In this document: piece by piece, positions 1-8,760 of the stretch
How the letters are laid out: each line of letters starts with the position of its first letter
Numbering within the stretch: position 1 is the first letter of the stretch
From: Clostridia bacterium
GTDB taxonomy: Bacteria; Bacillota; Clostridia; Oscillospirales; CAG-272
DNA length: 34,844 bases
Assembly: GCA_017613355.1 (NCBI GenBank)
Contig: JAGAEA010000029.1
Location: 1 to 34,844, forward strand
Direction of reading: 5' to 3'
The notes under the pieces: model-generated
The model's database searches: none
The model's input: only the letters and a program-made list of their open reading frames with translations
What the model was told of the DNA's origin: nothing
Made by a program: the position numbers and the translations under genes

Positions 1-16
1 CACTATCATCAAATTA

Positions 17-619
17 TCAAAAACGGAAGGTCTCTTGCAAGCCCGACCATTTTTGATCCTTGTCGCTCAAATTGAGCGGCGTTCCGTCCGCGAGCGTATA
101 GCCGGAAGCGTCGGCGCTTCCCGAGTACGTTCCGCACAGTTCCGGCCATTCGATGCCGATTTCGGGGTCGTTCCACGCCAGTCCGCCTTCGTCGCCCGGG
201 TGGTAAAAATCGGTGACCTTATAGCAGAACTCCGCTTCGTCCGAAAGGACGAGGAACCCATGCGCGAAGCCCTCGCTGATGTAAAACTGCTTTTTGTTTT
301 CGGCAGTCAGCTCCACGCCGAACCATTTTCCGTAGGTCTCGCTTCCCGCCCGCAGATCGACCGCAACGTCGAACACGCGCCCGCGAATGACGCGCACCAA
401 CTTGCCCTGCGGGTACTGCTTTTGAAAATGCAGCCCACGCAATACGCCTTTGACCGACATACTCTGGTTGTCCTGCACGAAAACCATGTTCAGTCCGTTT
501 TCCCGCATATCCTTTTGATTGTAGGTTTCAACGAAATAGCCTCTGTTGTCCCCGTGAACGGTGGGTTCGATGATATAAAGCCCTTCAATGGGGGCTTTGG
601 TTACTTTGATTTGTCCCAT
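17..619 (-). CDS. rfbC: dTDP-4-dehydrorhamnose 3,5-epimerase
   Basis: The 200-residue product matches RmlC/RfbC, a cupin-fold cytosolic enzyme that epimerises C3 and C5 of dTDP-4-keto-6-deoxyglucose in dTDP-L-rhamnose synthesis. The catalytic histidine lies in VLRGLHFQ (His64), and the family aromatic segment FCYKVTDFYHP (Tyr133, Tyr139) follows. GYFVETY near residue 28 and SEGFAHGFL near residue 116 are also typical. Length is near the upper end of the family (about 180-200). It is the last gene of the rfbA-B-D-C operon, nine bases after rfbD, with AAGGAG ahead of the ATG. No terminator is visible because the window starts 16 bases beyond the stop. Confidence 0.97.
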   Translation of the reverse strand: MGQIKVTKAPIEGLYIIEPTVHGDNRGYFVETYNQKDMRENGLNMVFVQDNQSMSVKGVLRGLHFQKQYPQGKLVRVIRGRVFDVAVDLRAGSETYGKWFGVELTAENKKQFYISEGFAHGFLVLSDEAEFCYKVTDFYHPGDEGGLAWNDPEIGIEWPELCGTYSGSADASGYTLADGTPLNLSDKDQKWSGLQETFRF

Positions 620-628
620 TGCGTCTCC

Positions 629-1525
629 TTATTTCTTCTCTCCGATGGCGATAAGGAACCCGGAAAGTGCGTCCTGCCACGCGGGAAGCGGCTCAAAGCC
701 ATTCTCTTTCAACTTGGATTTATCCAAACGGCTGTTGAACGGGCGCGTCGCCTTGGAAAGTCCGTATTCCGCCGTGGTGACGGGCAGAACCTTTGTTTTC
801 AATCCCGCTTGGCGGTAGATCTCCTTGGTGAATTCATACCAACTGATGTAGCCGCCCTCGTTGGTGGCATGATAGTAACCATATTTGTCGGTCACGATCA
901 TGTCGGCGAGCAAGCGGGAAAGGTCGGGGGTGTAGGTGGGAGTCCCGATCTGATCACAGACCACACGCACGGTATCATGCGTCTTTCCGACATTCAGCAT
1001 GGTTCTGACGAAATTCTTTCCATTTACGCCGAATACCCACGCGATGCGCACGATGAAATAGCGTTCGAGCAGTTCCGCCACGGCAAGCTCGCCTTCGAGC
1101 TTGGACTTGCCGTAAACCGAGAGCGGCGCATAGTCGCGGCAATCTGGCTTCCACGGTTCGGTTCCCTGCCCGTTGAACACATAATCGGTGCTGATATAGA
1201 TCATCTTCGCGCCGATCGCGCGGCAAGCCGCGGCGATGTTCCGCGTTCCGCCCGCGTTGATGGCAAACACGCGCTCGCGCTTGTCCTCGTCCTCGGCGAG
1301 ATCCACCGCCGTCCATGCGGCGCAATGGATGACCGCCTCGGGGTTGACGCGCGTCAGGGTCTCTTTGACCGCTTCCCCGTTCGTGATATCCAACGAAACG
1401 TACGGATACGGCGTTTCGACCGATGGAAGCACGTCACTTCCGATCACTTCATGTCCGCGTCCGGACAGTTCGATGAGCAGATCATGCCCGAGTTGCCCCG
1501 CGATCCCTGTAACAAAAATCTTCAT
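629..1525 (-). CDS. rfbD: dTDP-4-dehydrorhamnose reductase
   Basis: This 298-residue short-chain dehydrogenase/reductase performs the last step of dTDP-L-rhamnose synthesis, reducing dTDP-4-keto-L-rhamnose with NAD(P)H. The Rossmann motif GIAGQLG is at residues 7-13, ISTDYVF near 111-117, and the catalytic YGKSK (Tyr138, Lys142) follows. The reading frame is open further upstream to 1591, but MKIFVTG at 1525 is the family start, and its ATG overlaps the rfbB stop in an ATGA, which indicates translational coupling. Length is normal. Confidence 0.97.
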   Translation of the reverse strand: MKIFVTGIAGQLGHDLLIELSGRGHEVIGSDVLPSVETPYPYVSLDITNGEAVKETLTRVNPEAVIHCAAWTAVDLAEDEDKRERVFAINAGGTRNIAAACRAIGAKMIYISTDYVFNGQGTEPWKPDCRDYAPLSVYGKSKLEGELAVAELLERYFIVRIAWVFGVNGKNFVRTMLNVGKTHDTVRVVCDQIGTPTYTPDLSRLLADMIVTDKYGYYHATNEGGYISWYEFTKEIYRQAGLKTKVLPVTTAEYGLSKATRPFNSRLDKSKLKENGFEPLPAWQDALSGFLIAIGEKK

Positions 1526-2544
1526 TTGCGGGTCCCGTACATCTTTTCGTAGTAGTTTTGATATTCGCCCGAAATGATGGTCTCCCACCATTCGCGGTTA
1601 TCGAGATACCATTGGATGGTTTTTTTGATCCCATCCGCGAATTTGGTTTCGGGGAGCCAACCGAGTTCGTTATGGATCTTGGTGGGATCGATGGCATAGC
1701 GCATATCGTGCCCCTTGCGATCGGCGACGTAAGTAATCAGGCTTTCGGGTTTGCCGAGCGCGCGGCAGATCAGCTTGACGATGTCGATATTCTTCATTTC
1801 GTTGTGTCCGCCGACATTATAGACCTCGCCGACGCGCCCTTTCCGCACGATGAGGTCGATCGCCTTGCAGTGATCCTCCACATAGAGCCAGTCGCGGACG
1901 TTCAGCCCCTCGCCGTAAACGGGGAGCGGCTTATCGTTGAGCGCGTTGGCGATCATGAGCGGAATGAGCTTTTCGGGGAAATGATAGGGACCGTAGTTGT
2001 TGGAGCAACGGCTGATGGTAACGGGCAGACCGTAGGTCCTGTGGTAGGCGAGGACAAGCAGATCGGCTCCCGCCTTGGAAGAAGAATAGGGACTGCTCGT
2101 GTGGATCGGGGTGGTTTCGGTGAAGAACAGATCGGGACGGTCAAGCGGCAGGTCGCCGTAAACTTCGTCGGTGGACACCTGATGATAGCGCTTGATACCG
2201 TATTTGCGGCAGGCGTCCATCATGGTCGCCGTTCCGATGATATTCGTTTGCAGGAAGATGCCCGGATCCTCGATCGAGCGATCCACATGGCTCTCCGCCG
2301 CGAAATTGACCACCACGTCGGGATGCTCTTCCTCAAAAAGCCGATAGACCGCCTCGCGATCACAGATGTCCGCTTTCACGAAACGGAAGTTCGGGTTGTC
2401 CATGACGGGGGCAAGCGTGGAAAGGTTGCCCGCGTAGGTCAGTTTATCCAAACAGATGATGCGGTCTTTCGGGTAGGTTTTGAGCATGTGGAAAATGAAG
2501 TTGCTTCCGATAAATCCGGCTCCTCCGGTCACGATAAATGTCAT
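1522..2544 (-). CDS. rfbB: dTDP-glucose 4,6-dehydratase
   Basis: The 340-residue protein is an extended short-chain dehydrogenase that uses tightly bound NAD+ to convert dTDP-glucose to dTDP-4-keto-6-deoxyglucose. The Rossmann motif GGAGFIG is at residues 7-13. STDEVYG (124-130) supplies the Asp-Glu pair used for dehydration, and Tyr153-x3-Lys157 is the catalytic YxxxK. ESHVDRS near 84 is also a family motif. It starts 24 bases after rfbA and shares a 4-base overlap with rfbD. Full length. Confidence 0.98.
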   Translation of the reverse strand: MTFIVTGGAGFIGSNFIFHMLKTYPKDRIICLDKLTYAGNLSTLAPVMDNPNFRFVKADICDREAVYRLFEEEHPDVVVNFAAESHVDRSIEDPGIFLQTNIIGTATMMDACRKYGIKRYHQVSTDEVYGDLPLDRPDLFFTETTPIHTSSPYSSSKAGADLLVLAYHRTYGLPVTISRCSNNYGPYHFPEKLIPLMIANALNDKPLPVYGEGLNVRDWLYVEDHCKAIDLIVRKGRVGEVYNVGGHNEMKNIDIVKLICRALGKPESLITYVADRKGHDMRYAIDPTKIHNELGWLPETKFADGIKKTIQWYLDNREWWETIISGEYQNYYEKMYGTRK

Positions 2545-2568
2545 GGTTTCGTCTCCTTTTTAGGTCTG

Positions 2569-3465
2569 TCAACGCAGACCGTCGATGTATTTTCCATCCA
2601 AGACGTCGCGCAGATATTGACCGTACTGGTTCTTTTTCAACGTTTCGTAGATCGCTTCCAGCTCCTCGCGAGTGATCCACCCGTTGAGATAGGCGATCTC
2701 TTCCAAGCACGCGATCTTGCGGTGTTGGTGGGTCTCCACGGTTTTCACGAAGTTCGTGGCGTCCACAAGGCTTTCGTGCGTTCCCGTGTCGAGCCATGTA
2801 AATCCCTGACCGAGCAACTCCACGTGGAGTTCCCCGAGTTCGAGATAGATGCGGTTGAGATCGGTGATCTCCAATTCGCCGCGCGCCGACGGTTTGAGGT
2901 TCTTCGCAAATTCCACCACACGGTTATCGTAAAAATACAACCCCGTGACGCAATAGTTACTCTTCGGCTTGGCGGGTTTCTCCTCGATGGAGATCGCCCT
3001 GCCCTCGCGGTCAAACTCCACAATGCCGAACCGCTCGGGATCGTCCACATAGTATCCGAATACCGTGGCTCCCTTGCCCTCCTCCGCCTGTTTGACGGCG
3101 GCTTTGAGACGTTTTTTCAGACCATGTCCCGAAAAAATGTTGTCGCCAAGCACCATGGCTACCGTATCATCCCCAATGAAATCGGCGCCGATGATGAATG
3201 CCTGGGCAAGTCCGTCCGGCGAAGGTTGAACGGCATAGGAAAGGCTGACGCCGAACTGGTGTCCGTCCCCGAGCAGATCGCGGAAGCGCGGGGTGTCCTG
3301 CGGTGTGGATATGACGAGGATCTCCCGAATGCCCGCGTTCATGAGAACCGACATCGGATAGTAGATCATCGGTTTGTCGTAAATGGGAAGCAACTGCTTG
3401 GACGTAACTTTAGTAAGCGGATAGAGGCGCGTGCCAGAGCCGCCTGCGAGAATGATACCTTTCAT
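2569..3465 (-). CDS. rfbA: glucose-1-phosphate thymidylyltransferase
   Basis: The 298-residue nucleotidyltransferase makes dTDP-glucose from dTTP and glucose 1-phosphate, the entry step to dTDP-rhamnose. The signature begins with [13 protein letters not shown] (residues 6-18) and continues with [24 protein letters not shown] and [10 protein letters not shown] segments complete the RmlA pattern. It is the first gene of the operon, with AAAGGA about a dozen bases before the ATG and a promoter at 3537-3565. Rhamnose is usually destined for cell-wall polysaccharide; no glycosyltransferase is visible here to say which. Confidence 0.98.
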   Translation of the reverse strand: MKGIILAGGSGTRLYPLTKVTSKQLLPIYDKPMIYYPMSVLMNAGIREILVISTPQDTPRFRDLLGDGHQFGVSLSYAVQPSPDGLAQAFIIGADFIGDDTVAMVLGDNIFSGHGLKKRLKAAVKQAEEGKGATVFGYYVDDPERFGIVEFDREGRAISIEEKPAKPKSNYCVTGLYFYDNRVVEFAKNLKPSARGELEITDLNRIYLELGELHVELLGQGFTWLDTGTHESLVDATNFVKTVETHQHRKIACLEEIAYLNGWITREELEAIYETLKKNQYGQYLRDVLDGKYIDGLR

Positions 3466-3509
3466 GGGGAGCCGTATCCTTTCTTTTTCACAAATCGTTG
3501 TATTTCCGC

Positions 3510-3534
3510 AAAAAACGACCTTACGGTCTTTTTT
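3510..3534 (-). other. short hairpin with T-run at the rfb transcription start
   Basis: On the minus strand, six A, GACC, a GTAA loop, GGTC, one G and six T can fold into a small stem followed by a T-run. It lies only 2-3 bases downstream of the -10 box of the rfbA promoter, so it overlaps the expected start of transcription. It could stop read-through from glpK, act as a 5' stabilising stem, or serve as an operator. The sequence does not decide between these. Confidence 0.45.
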
Positions 3535-3536
3535 CT

Positions 3537-3565
3537 ATTTTATCACATCTCCCTGCTTTTTTCAA
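3537..3565 (-). promoter_or_regulatory. sigma-A-type promoter of the rfbABDC operon
   Basis: Minus-strand TTGAAA (3560-3565), a 17-base spacer and TAAAAT (3537-3542), with TG one base before the -10 (extended -10). It sits about 75 bases upstream of rfbA and downstream of the glpK terminator, so the rhamnose genes form their own unit. Confidence 0.75.
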
Positions 3566-3589
3566 GGGGGATTTGCGAAAAAACATATA

Positions 3590-3620
3590 AAAAGAAAAAG
3601 CACTCTTTTGAATGCTTTTT
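3590..3620 (-). terminator. intrinsic terminator after glpK
   Basis: On the minus strand AAAAAGCATTC, an AAAA loop and GAGTGCTTTTT form an 11-bp stem with one G-T pair, followed by TCTTTTT. It begins 11 bases after the glpK stop. Confidence 0.8.
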
Positions 3621-3631
3621 CCCATCGATTG

Positions 3632-5125
3632 TCATTCCGCCCAATGAAGCGATCGTTCCACCGCGCGATGCCATCCCGAAAGCAATTGCTCGCGCGTCTC
3701 CGCGTTCATGGTGGGTGAGAAGTGCCGCTCCGGCTTCCAACCGGCTTTGATCTCGTTCAGGCCGGAATAGTATCCCACACCCAGCCCCGCAAGATACGCC
3801 GCTCCCAACGCCGTGGTTTCCACACAGGACGGGCGCGCGATGTCGGTCCCGAGGATGTCGGACTGAAATTCCAGCAAAAAGTTATTCACCGAAGCGCCGC
3901 CGTCCACACGAATCGAGCGGATCGGGAACGGGGCGTCCTTCTGCATGGCGCTCAACACGTCGGCTGTCTGGTATGCCATGGCTTCCAACGCCGCCCGAAC
4001 GATATGCTCCTTTTTGACGGCGCGCGTCAATCCCTGAATGCTTCCCCGCGCATACGCATCCCAATACGGCGCTCCGAGCCCCACGAACGCGGGAACCAGA
4101 TACACACCCGCGCTGTCCTTGACCGCTCTTGCCATTTCCTCGGTCTCCCGCGCGTGGCGGAACAATTTGAGCCCGTCGCGCAGCCATTGGACGATCGCTC
4201 CGCACATGAACACCGAGCCTTCGAGCACGTAGCGGGTCTCGTCCCCGATCTTCCATCCCACCGTTGTCAGAAGCCCTTGCGTTGAGTTCACGGGTCGATC
4301 CCCCGTGTTCATCAGCAGAAAACCGCCCGTGCCGTAGGTGTTCTTGACATCGCCCGCTTCGAAACAGCATTGCCCGAAGAGCGCCGACTGTTGGTCTCCC
4401 GCGACTCCCGCAATGGGAATTTCCCTGCCGAACAGGCTCGGAGCGGTCATTCCGAAAACACCCGACGACGGGCGAACTTCGGGCAGCATGGCGGCGGGGA
4501 TGCGGAACAGACGAAGCAACTCTTCGTCCCATTGCATGGTGTGAATGTTGAACAATAGCGTTCTTGCGGCGTTGGACGGGTCGGTGACGTGTACCTTTCC
4601 CCCCGTCAGGTTCCAAATGAGCCAACTGTCGATGGTGCCGAACAGCAGTTCTCCCCGCTCCGCACGCTCGCGCGCGTCCGGAACATGGTCGAGGATCCAC
4701 GCCAGCTTGGTAGCGGAAAAATAGGGGTCGGCGAGAAGTCCCGTCCGTTCGTGGATCTCCGCCTCCGCGCCTTGCCTTTTCAACTCCGCGCAGGCTTCCG
4801 CCGTGCGTCGGCATTGCCACACGATGGCGGGATAGACGGGTTTTCCCGTGTCCTTTTCCCACACGATGACGGTTTCGCGCTGGTTGGTGATCCCGATGGC
4901 GGCAATGTCCGCCGCTCCGATCCCGAGCCCAAGCATGGCTTCCACGGCGACGCCCATTTGCGACGCCCAGATCTCGGTGGGATCCTGCTCCACCCAGCCG
5001 TTGTGCGGGTAGAATTGCCGAAACTCGCGGTTGATCCGGGAGCAGATGTTTCCTTCCCTGTCAAACAGGATACAGCGGGAGCTTGTTGTTCCTTGGTCCA
5101 ATGCCATGATATAGGATTTTTTCAT
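3632..5125 (-). CDS. glpK: glycerol kinase
   Basis: The 497-residue FGGY-family sugar kinase phosphorylates glycerol with ATP to sn-glycerol 3-phosphate in the cytosol. The N-terminal phosphate motif [15 protein letters not shown] is at residues 7-21, followed by [11 protein letters not shown] and [12 protein letters not shown]. The second-domain signatures [20 protein letters not shown] and [11 protein letters not shown] are intact. The frame is open upstream to 5191, but [12 protein letters not shown] at 5125 is the family start and is preceded by AAAGGGG. No glpF, glpD or glpO is nearby. It lies 19 bases after an unrecognised gene and may be co-transcribed from the ylxM promoter. Confidence 0.97.
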   Translation of the reverse strand: MKKSYIMALDQGTTSSRCILFDREGNICSRINREFRQFYPHNGWVEQDPTEIWASQMGVAVEAMLGLGIGAADIAAIGITNQRETVIVWEKDTGKPVYPAIVWQCRRTAEACAELKRQGAEAEIHERTGLLADPYFSATKLAWILDHVPDARERAERGELLFGTIDSWLIWNLTGGKVHVTDPSNAARTLLFNIHTMQWDEELLRLFRIPAAMLPEVRPSSGVFGMTAPSLFGREIPIAGVAGDQQSALFGQCCFEAGDVKNTYGTGGFLLMNTGDRPVNSTQGLLTTVGWKIGDETRYVLEGSVFMCGAIVQWLRDGLKLFRHARETEEMARAVKDSAGVYLVPAFVGLGAPYWDAYARGSIQGLTRAVKKEHIVRAALEAMAYQTADVLSAMQKDAPFPIRSIRVDGGASVNNFLLEFQSDILGTDIARPSCVETTALGAAYLAGLGVGYYSGLNEIKAGWKPERHFSPTMNAETREQLLSGWHRAVERSLHWAE

Positions 5126-5144
5126 TGCGATAGCCCCTTTCTTG

Positions 5145-5867
5145 TCATGTGTCGTCCGTTTTTCTCGGCTTTTTACGGCATTTCGCGGCAAAAGTTTGCG
5201 CCGCGTATTTCAACTCGCCGCAAAGTCCCGCAAGCGTGCCGAAACGCATTCTTTCGCCGTTATGTTCGGTATCCGCGGCGGTTCCCGCCCGCTCGAAGAA
5301 AACTTCGATGACCTTTTCGCAAAAATCGCCGATCTCCTCGGAAAACGTTTGCGCCCTTTTGCGATTGGCTTCGATCCTCTCGACCAGTTCGTCGGTCTGT
5401 TTCGTCAAAACACCGTCCCGCAATGTTTCCGCAACGAAGCGAAGCCTGTGCGGATCAAACGGAAGCGGTCCCCAAAAACGATCCAACTCGGGAACGATCC
5501 CGCACAGCACTTTTTTCGCGGTTTCGACGCGCTCGAAAAAAAGCCCTGCGGGGAGTATAAACTCCTCCCCGTTTCCGACACCGAAAAGGCTTTGCGGAAG
5601 GGTTTTGGCAAAAGCCTCGGCCTCCTCCGCAATCTTTTCCGCGCATTCGGCGCACCGTCTTGCCCGCACACGAACGAACCGCTCTTCCCGATCCGTTTCT
5701 CCCTGCCGCCGACCGATCGCCGCAAGCGTTTCCCGCCGAACGGTCTCGGGCGCCGCCGCGATCGCTTTTTGCAAGAGTTCTTCTTCGGGATAGAAAACGA
5801 AAGAGGACTGTTGCAAAGGGGAATTTGCCACAGTCCTGCTTCCGAAATGCTTATCGAATTTCGACAT
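5145..5867 (-). CDS. uncharacterised protein between khpA and glpK
   Basis: A 240-residue reading frame I do not recognise. It is soluble-looking, with no signal peptide or membrane segment, and rich in charged amphipathic helix (for example [19 protein letters not shown] near 29-47 and [18 protein letters not shown] near 162-179). A Cys-x2-Cys pair (CAEC) lies near residue 72. The start overlaps the khpA stop by 17 bases and glpK follows after 19 bases, so it is probably part of the same transcript. The ribosome binding site (AAAGG) is only about four bases from the ATG, so the start is uncertain. Frames on the opposite strand are also open here. The helical composition makes this strand more credible, but that is a judgement. 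Confidence 0.65.
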   Translation of the reverse strand: MSKFDKHFGSRTVANSPLQQSSFVFYPEEELLQKAIAAAPETVRRETLAAIGRRQGETDREERFVRVRARRCAECAEKIAEEAEAFAKTLPQSLFGVGNGEEFILPAGLFFERVETAKKVLCGIVPELDRFWGPLPFDPHRLRFVAETLRDGVLTKQTDELVERIEANRKRAQTFSEEIGDFCEKVIEVFFERAGTAADTEHNGERMRFGTLAGLCGELKYAAQTFAAKCRKKPRKTDDT

Positions 5868-6087
5868 TGACCTTTTTGCCGTTGCCTGCGGACGCGGCTT
5901 TAATGACCGCGCGGATCGCCTTTGCGATCCTGCCGTGTCTGCCGATCACCATGCCCATATCGTCGGGAGAGACCGTGAGCGTAAGTGTGATCGCACGCTC
6001 GTCCTCCTCGCGTTCTACGCGCACTTGATCCGGCGACTCCACGATCGCCTTCGCGATGCCCGCCAACGTTTGTTCCAAATTTGCCAT
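5851..6087 (-). CDS. khpA: KhpA, KH-domain RNA-binding protein (YlqC)
   Basis: A 78-residue single KH-domain protein of the YlqC/KhpA family. With KhpB it binds RNA and affects cell division and elongation in Gram-positive bacteria. The KH signature is MGMVIGRHGRIAKAIRAVI, with GRHG as the GxxG loop. It starts MANLEQTLAGIAKAIVESP, matching the family, and GAGAGG lies about 9 bases before this ATG. A further ATG at 6108, overlapping the rpsP stop as TGATG, would add seven residues, but it has no comparable binding site. It is downstream of rpsP, its usual neighbour. Confidence 0.93.
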   Translation of the reverse strand: MANLEQTLAGIAKAIVESPDQVRVEREEDERAITLTLTVSPDDMGMVIGRHGRIAKAIRAVIKAASAGNGKKVNVEIR

Positions 6088-6107
6088 ACCGATATTCCTC
6101 TCGGACA

Positions 6108-6353
6108 TCAGTCAACGATGCCGCTCTTTTTCAGCAGCGCTTTGACGGTTTCGGTGGGCTGTGCGCCGTTTGCAATCCATTTTTTCGCTTTCTCGGGATC
6201 GATCTTGATTTCAACGGGTTGAGTCAGGGGGTTATAGTACCCGATCTCCTCGATGAAACGTCCGTCTCTCGGGGAGCGACTGTCCGCCACGATCACGCGA
6301 TAGAAAGGAGCCTTCTTGGCACCGATCCTTCTGAGTCTCATTTTTACTGCCAT
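6108..6353 (-). CDS. rpsP: 30S ribosomal protein S16
   Basis: An 81-residue protein with the S16 N-terminus [20 protein letters not shown] and the segments [16 protein letters not shown] and [19 protein letters not shown]16 assists early assembly of the 30S 5' domain. It has GGAGG before the ATG, follows ffh by 46 bases and precedes khpA. This is the conserved ffh-rpsP-khpA order. Confidence 0.98.
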   Translation of the reverse strand: MAVKMRLRRIGAKKAPFYRVIVADSRSPRDGRFIEEIGYYNPLTQPVEIKIDPEKAKKWIANGAQPTETVKALLKKSGIVD

Positions 6354-6399
6354 TGTTTTTTCCTCCGAAAAATATGTGATAAATTTATAAATGAACGGT

Positions 6400-7743
6400 T
6401 CAGAATGGCATTTTCATTCTGCCGAGCATTCTTCTTCCCTGTTTGCCTTTTCCCATGTCGGAAAACTGCTTCATCATTTTGAGCATTTGATCAAATTGCT
6501 TCAAAAGCTTATTCACCGCTTCCACCGACGTTCCCGACCCTTGGGCGATGCGCTTTTTGCGCGACGCATTGATGATTTCGGGATAGGTGCGCTCCCGCAC
6601 GGTCATGGATCGGATGATCGCCTCGGTGCGTGCGAGATCCTTTTCGTCAACCTTCACGTCTTTGAGCGCGTTTCGGTTCATGCCGGGCATCATACCGAGT
6701 AACTGCTCGATGTTTCCCATTTTGCGGAGCTGCGCCATTTGCGCGAGATAATCGTCCAGTGTAAAGGTCTGTTTGCGGAGCTTCTCTTCGAGCGCCGCCG
6801 CCTGCTTTTCGTCGAACGCCGCCTGCGCTTTGTCGATCAGCGTGAGCACGTCGCCCATGCCGAGAATCCTCGACGCCATGCGATCGGGATAGAACGGCTC
6901 GATAGTGTCGAGCTTTTCGCCCGTTCCGACGAATTTGATCGGTTTTCCCGTGACATACCGAATGGAAAGCGCCGCGCCGCCGCGGGTGTCGCCGTCCAGT
7001 TTTGTCAGGATCACGCCCGTGATGTCGAGCAGATCGTTGAAGGTTTCCGCGACGTTGACCGATTCCTGACCGATCATTGCGTCCACCGTGAGCAAAATTT
7101 CGGTCGGGTCAACCGCTTTCTTGATGTTTTTCAGTTCGTCCATGAGGGCTTCGTCGATCTGCAACCGACCCGCGGTGTCGATGAACACCATGTCATAGCC
7201 CTTTTTCTCGGCGAATTTCACGCCCTGCTTGGCGATCTCCACGGGGGAGACTTTATCGCCGAGGCTGAACACGGGAATTCCCAGTTTCTCGCCGACCACT
7301 TCCAACTGTTTGATCGCGGCGGGTCGGTAAACGTCGCCCGCGACGAGCAACGGGTGCTTGCCCTGCTTTTGATACAACCCCGCGAGCTTGCCCGCATGGG
7401 TCGTTTTGCCGGCACCCTGCAAGCCAACCATCATAACCACGGTGGGAGGCTTGGGCGCGATGGTCAGTTTGGACTGCGTGCCGCCCATCAGCTTCGTCAG
7501 TTCCTCATTGACGATCTTGACGACCTGTTGCGCGGGAAGGAGCGATTCGAGCACCTCGGCGCCGACCGCCCGCTCGGACACGATCTTGATAAAATCGCGA
7601 ACCACTTTGAAATTGACGTCCGCTTCGAGCAGGGCGAGTTTGATTTCCCGCATTCCCGCCTTGACGTCGGCTTCGGTCAATTTTCCTTTATTGCGAAAAC
7701 GCTTGAACGCGTTGCTTAACTTTTCCCCGAGACTTTCAAACAA
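6400..7743 (-). CDS. ffh: signal recognition particle protein Ffh (SRP54)
   Basis: The 447-residue SRP GTPase binds SRP RNA and signal sequences of nascent membrane proteins and docks with FtsY. It has an N-terminal helical bundle (about 1-95) and a GTPase domain with P-loop GLQGAGKTT (107-115), DTAGR (189-193) and TKLDGD (247-252). The C-terminal M domain is methionine-rich (about 325-447, with LLGMMPGM and QMLKMMKQF). The start is TTG at 7743: AGGAGG lies eight bases upstream, MFESLGEKL matches the family N-terminus, and there is no in-frame ATG nearby. It lies 21 bases after ylxM. Confidence 0.98.
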   Translation of the reverse strand: MFESLGEKLSNAFKRFRNKGKLTEADVKAGMREIKLALLEADVNFKVVRDFIKIVSERAVGAEVLESLLPAQQVVKIVNEELTKLMGGTQSKLTIAPKPPTVVMMVGLQGAGKTTHAGKLAGLYQKQGKHPLLVAGDVYRPAAIKQLEVVGEKLGIPVFSLGDKVSPVEIAKQGVKFAEKKGYDMVFIDTAGRLQIDEALMDELKNIKKAVDPTEILLTVDAMIGQESVNVAETFNDLLDITGVILTKLDGDTRGGAALSIRYVTGKPIKFVGTGEKLDTIEPFYPDRMASRILGMGDVLTLIDKAQAAFDEKQAAALEEKLRKQTFTLDDYLAQMAQLRKMGNIEQLLGMMPGMNRNALKDVKVDEKDLARTEAIIRSMTVRERTYPEIINASRKKRIAQGSGTSVEAVNKLLKQFDQMLKMMKQFSDMGKGKQGRRMLGRMKMPF

Positions 7744-7764
7744 TGGCTTTCCTCCTCTCCGCCG

Positions 7765-8100
7765 TTAACGAACCGCCTGCGCGAGTTCTTCCGCCGCCTG
7801 TCGGACTTCGCTTCCCACCGTTTTCTCTTCGTCCAGAAGCGAAAGCAGGTGTTGGGCGCATTTCTGCGTTTGCTCAAACCGCGCGGCAAGACCGAGTTTA
7901 TCTTCGAGAAAACGGAGCTCGTCACTTGCCTTTCCGATCAGTTCCCGAACGGCTTGACGACTGACCCCGAGCTCTTCCGCGATCTCCGAAAGCGAAAGAT
8001 CGTCGTTATAGTAATAATCCAAAACGGTGCGCTTGCGTTCGGAGAGAACGTCCCCGTAGAAATCGAGCAGAAAGCCGATTTTCAAATCCTTTTCAAACAT
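7765..8100 (-). CDS. ylxM: YlxM-family DNA-binding protein
   Basis: The 111-residue product matches the YlxM/p13 family, small helix-turn-helix proteins encoded upstream of ffh in many Gram-positives. KIGFLLDFYGDVLSERKR is the conserved N-terminus and LSLSEIAEELGVSRQAVREL is the sigma-region-4-like HTH. The frame extends to 8127, but MFEKDLKIG at 8100 fits the family and has GAGGTG about eight bases upstream. It is first in the ylxM-ffh-rpsP-khpA transcript. Its role in the SRP pathway is inferred in the literature from gene position. Confidence 0.95.
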   Translation of the reverse strand: MFEKDLKIGFLLDFYGDVLSERKRTVLDYYYNDDLSLSEIAEELGVSRQAVRELIGKASDELRFLEDKLGLAARFEQTQKCAQHLLSLLDEEKTVGSEVRQAAEELAQAVR

Positions 8101-8117
8101 GGCGCGCACCTCACGTC

Positions 8118-8138
8118 TGTAAAGCAAAATGCTTTACA
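8118..8138 (-). other. perfect inverted repeat at the ylxM transcription start
   Basis: TGTAAAGCA and TGCTTTACA are separated by three bases. The element sits 3 bases downstream of the -10 box, overlapping the expected +1 and the first transcribed bases. It could be a 5' stem on the mRNA or an operator. Confidence 0.5.
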
Positions 8139-8141
8139 CAT

Positions 8142-8170
8142 ATCATACCACACTCCGACGGGTTTGTCAA
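8142..8170 (-). promoter_or_regulatory. sigma-A-type promoter of ylxM-ffh
   Basis: Minus-strand TTGACA (8165-8170), a 17-base spacer and TATGAT (8142-8147). The -35 box overlaps the stop codon of the upstream ECF gene. I see no terminator between that gene and this promoter, so some read-through from the cobalamin operon into ylxM is possible. Confidence 0.8.
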
Positions 8171-8760
8171 GTGTTTTTTTCGTTTTTTAGTTCTTTTTTC
8201 GCGATTTTTTCCCGCTCAGGCAGGAATTTTGCCCGCAATCGTCCGAGCAGCGTCGATAAAGGTCGGAACAAGAGCGGAAACACCGCGGCGTTGCAGGCGA
8301 TCTGCACCACGTAGAACCACGTCCCCCGCAGATAATAAATGCGGAAACGCCGCCAGAAATCGGTCAGAAAGCCCGTGAACAGTCCGACGTCGACCAAGGA
8401 GGTCAGCACGCCGAACCAAACGGTAAGCAGCACGGCGACCGCCGTTAAAGCAACGCGGTTCCGAACCTTCCGCTTGCCCAGAAGCATGAAAACAAAAGCC
8501 ACGAACGGCCAATACAGATAGTAGGACAGCACCCACGTATTGTACCCGTAGATCAATGGCTCGATCGAAACGAATATGACGGCAGACAGTACCCCTGTCC
8601 AACCGAAACAATAGCCGAAAAGCGCGGTCAGAAGCGTGACGCCCTCAACATTCGGGATGAAAGCAAGCGCCAGCTTGACCGCTTCGATCAGCGCGGCGCA
8701 GATCCCCGTCAGGGCGATCCGGAAGATCACGCCGCGCGTTACAGACTGTTTGGAAACCAT
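8167..8760 (-). CDS. ECF transporter S component, probably for cobalamin
   Basis: A 197-residue integral membrane protein with about six hydrophobic segments, starting IALTGICAALIEAVKLALAF, in the style of ECF substrate-binding S components. These work with a shared energising module (EcfA, EcfA', EcfT) encoded elsewhere; none of those genes is in the window. Its ATG overlaps the stop of the DUF4430 lipoprotein gene by one base (TAATG), and it has no clear ribosome binding site of its own, indicating translational coupling. Both genes lie behind a cobalamin riboswitch, which points to vitamin B12 or a precursor as substrate (inference). The sequence alone does not show the CbrT family with certainty. 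Confidence 0.85.
   Translation of the reverse strand: MVSKQSVTRGVIFRIALTGICAALIEAVKLALAFIPNVEGVTLLTALFGYCFGWTGVLSAVIFVSIEPLIYGYNTWVLSYYLYWPFVAFVFMLLGKRKVRNRVALTAVAVLLTVWFGVLTSLVDVGLFTGFLTDFWRRFRIYYLRGTWFYVVQIACNAAVFPLLFRPLSTLLGRLRAKFLPEREKIAKKELKNEKNT

Noticed and set aside
1558..3750. A 730-codon plus-strand frame opposite rfbB and rfbA.
   Set aside because: It mirrors the codon bias of real minus-strand genes, has no ribosome binding site and spans two clear rhamnose genes and a promoter.
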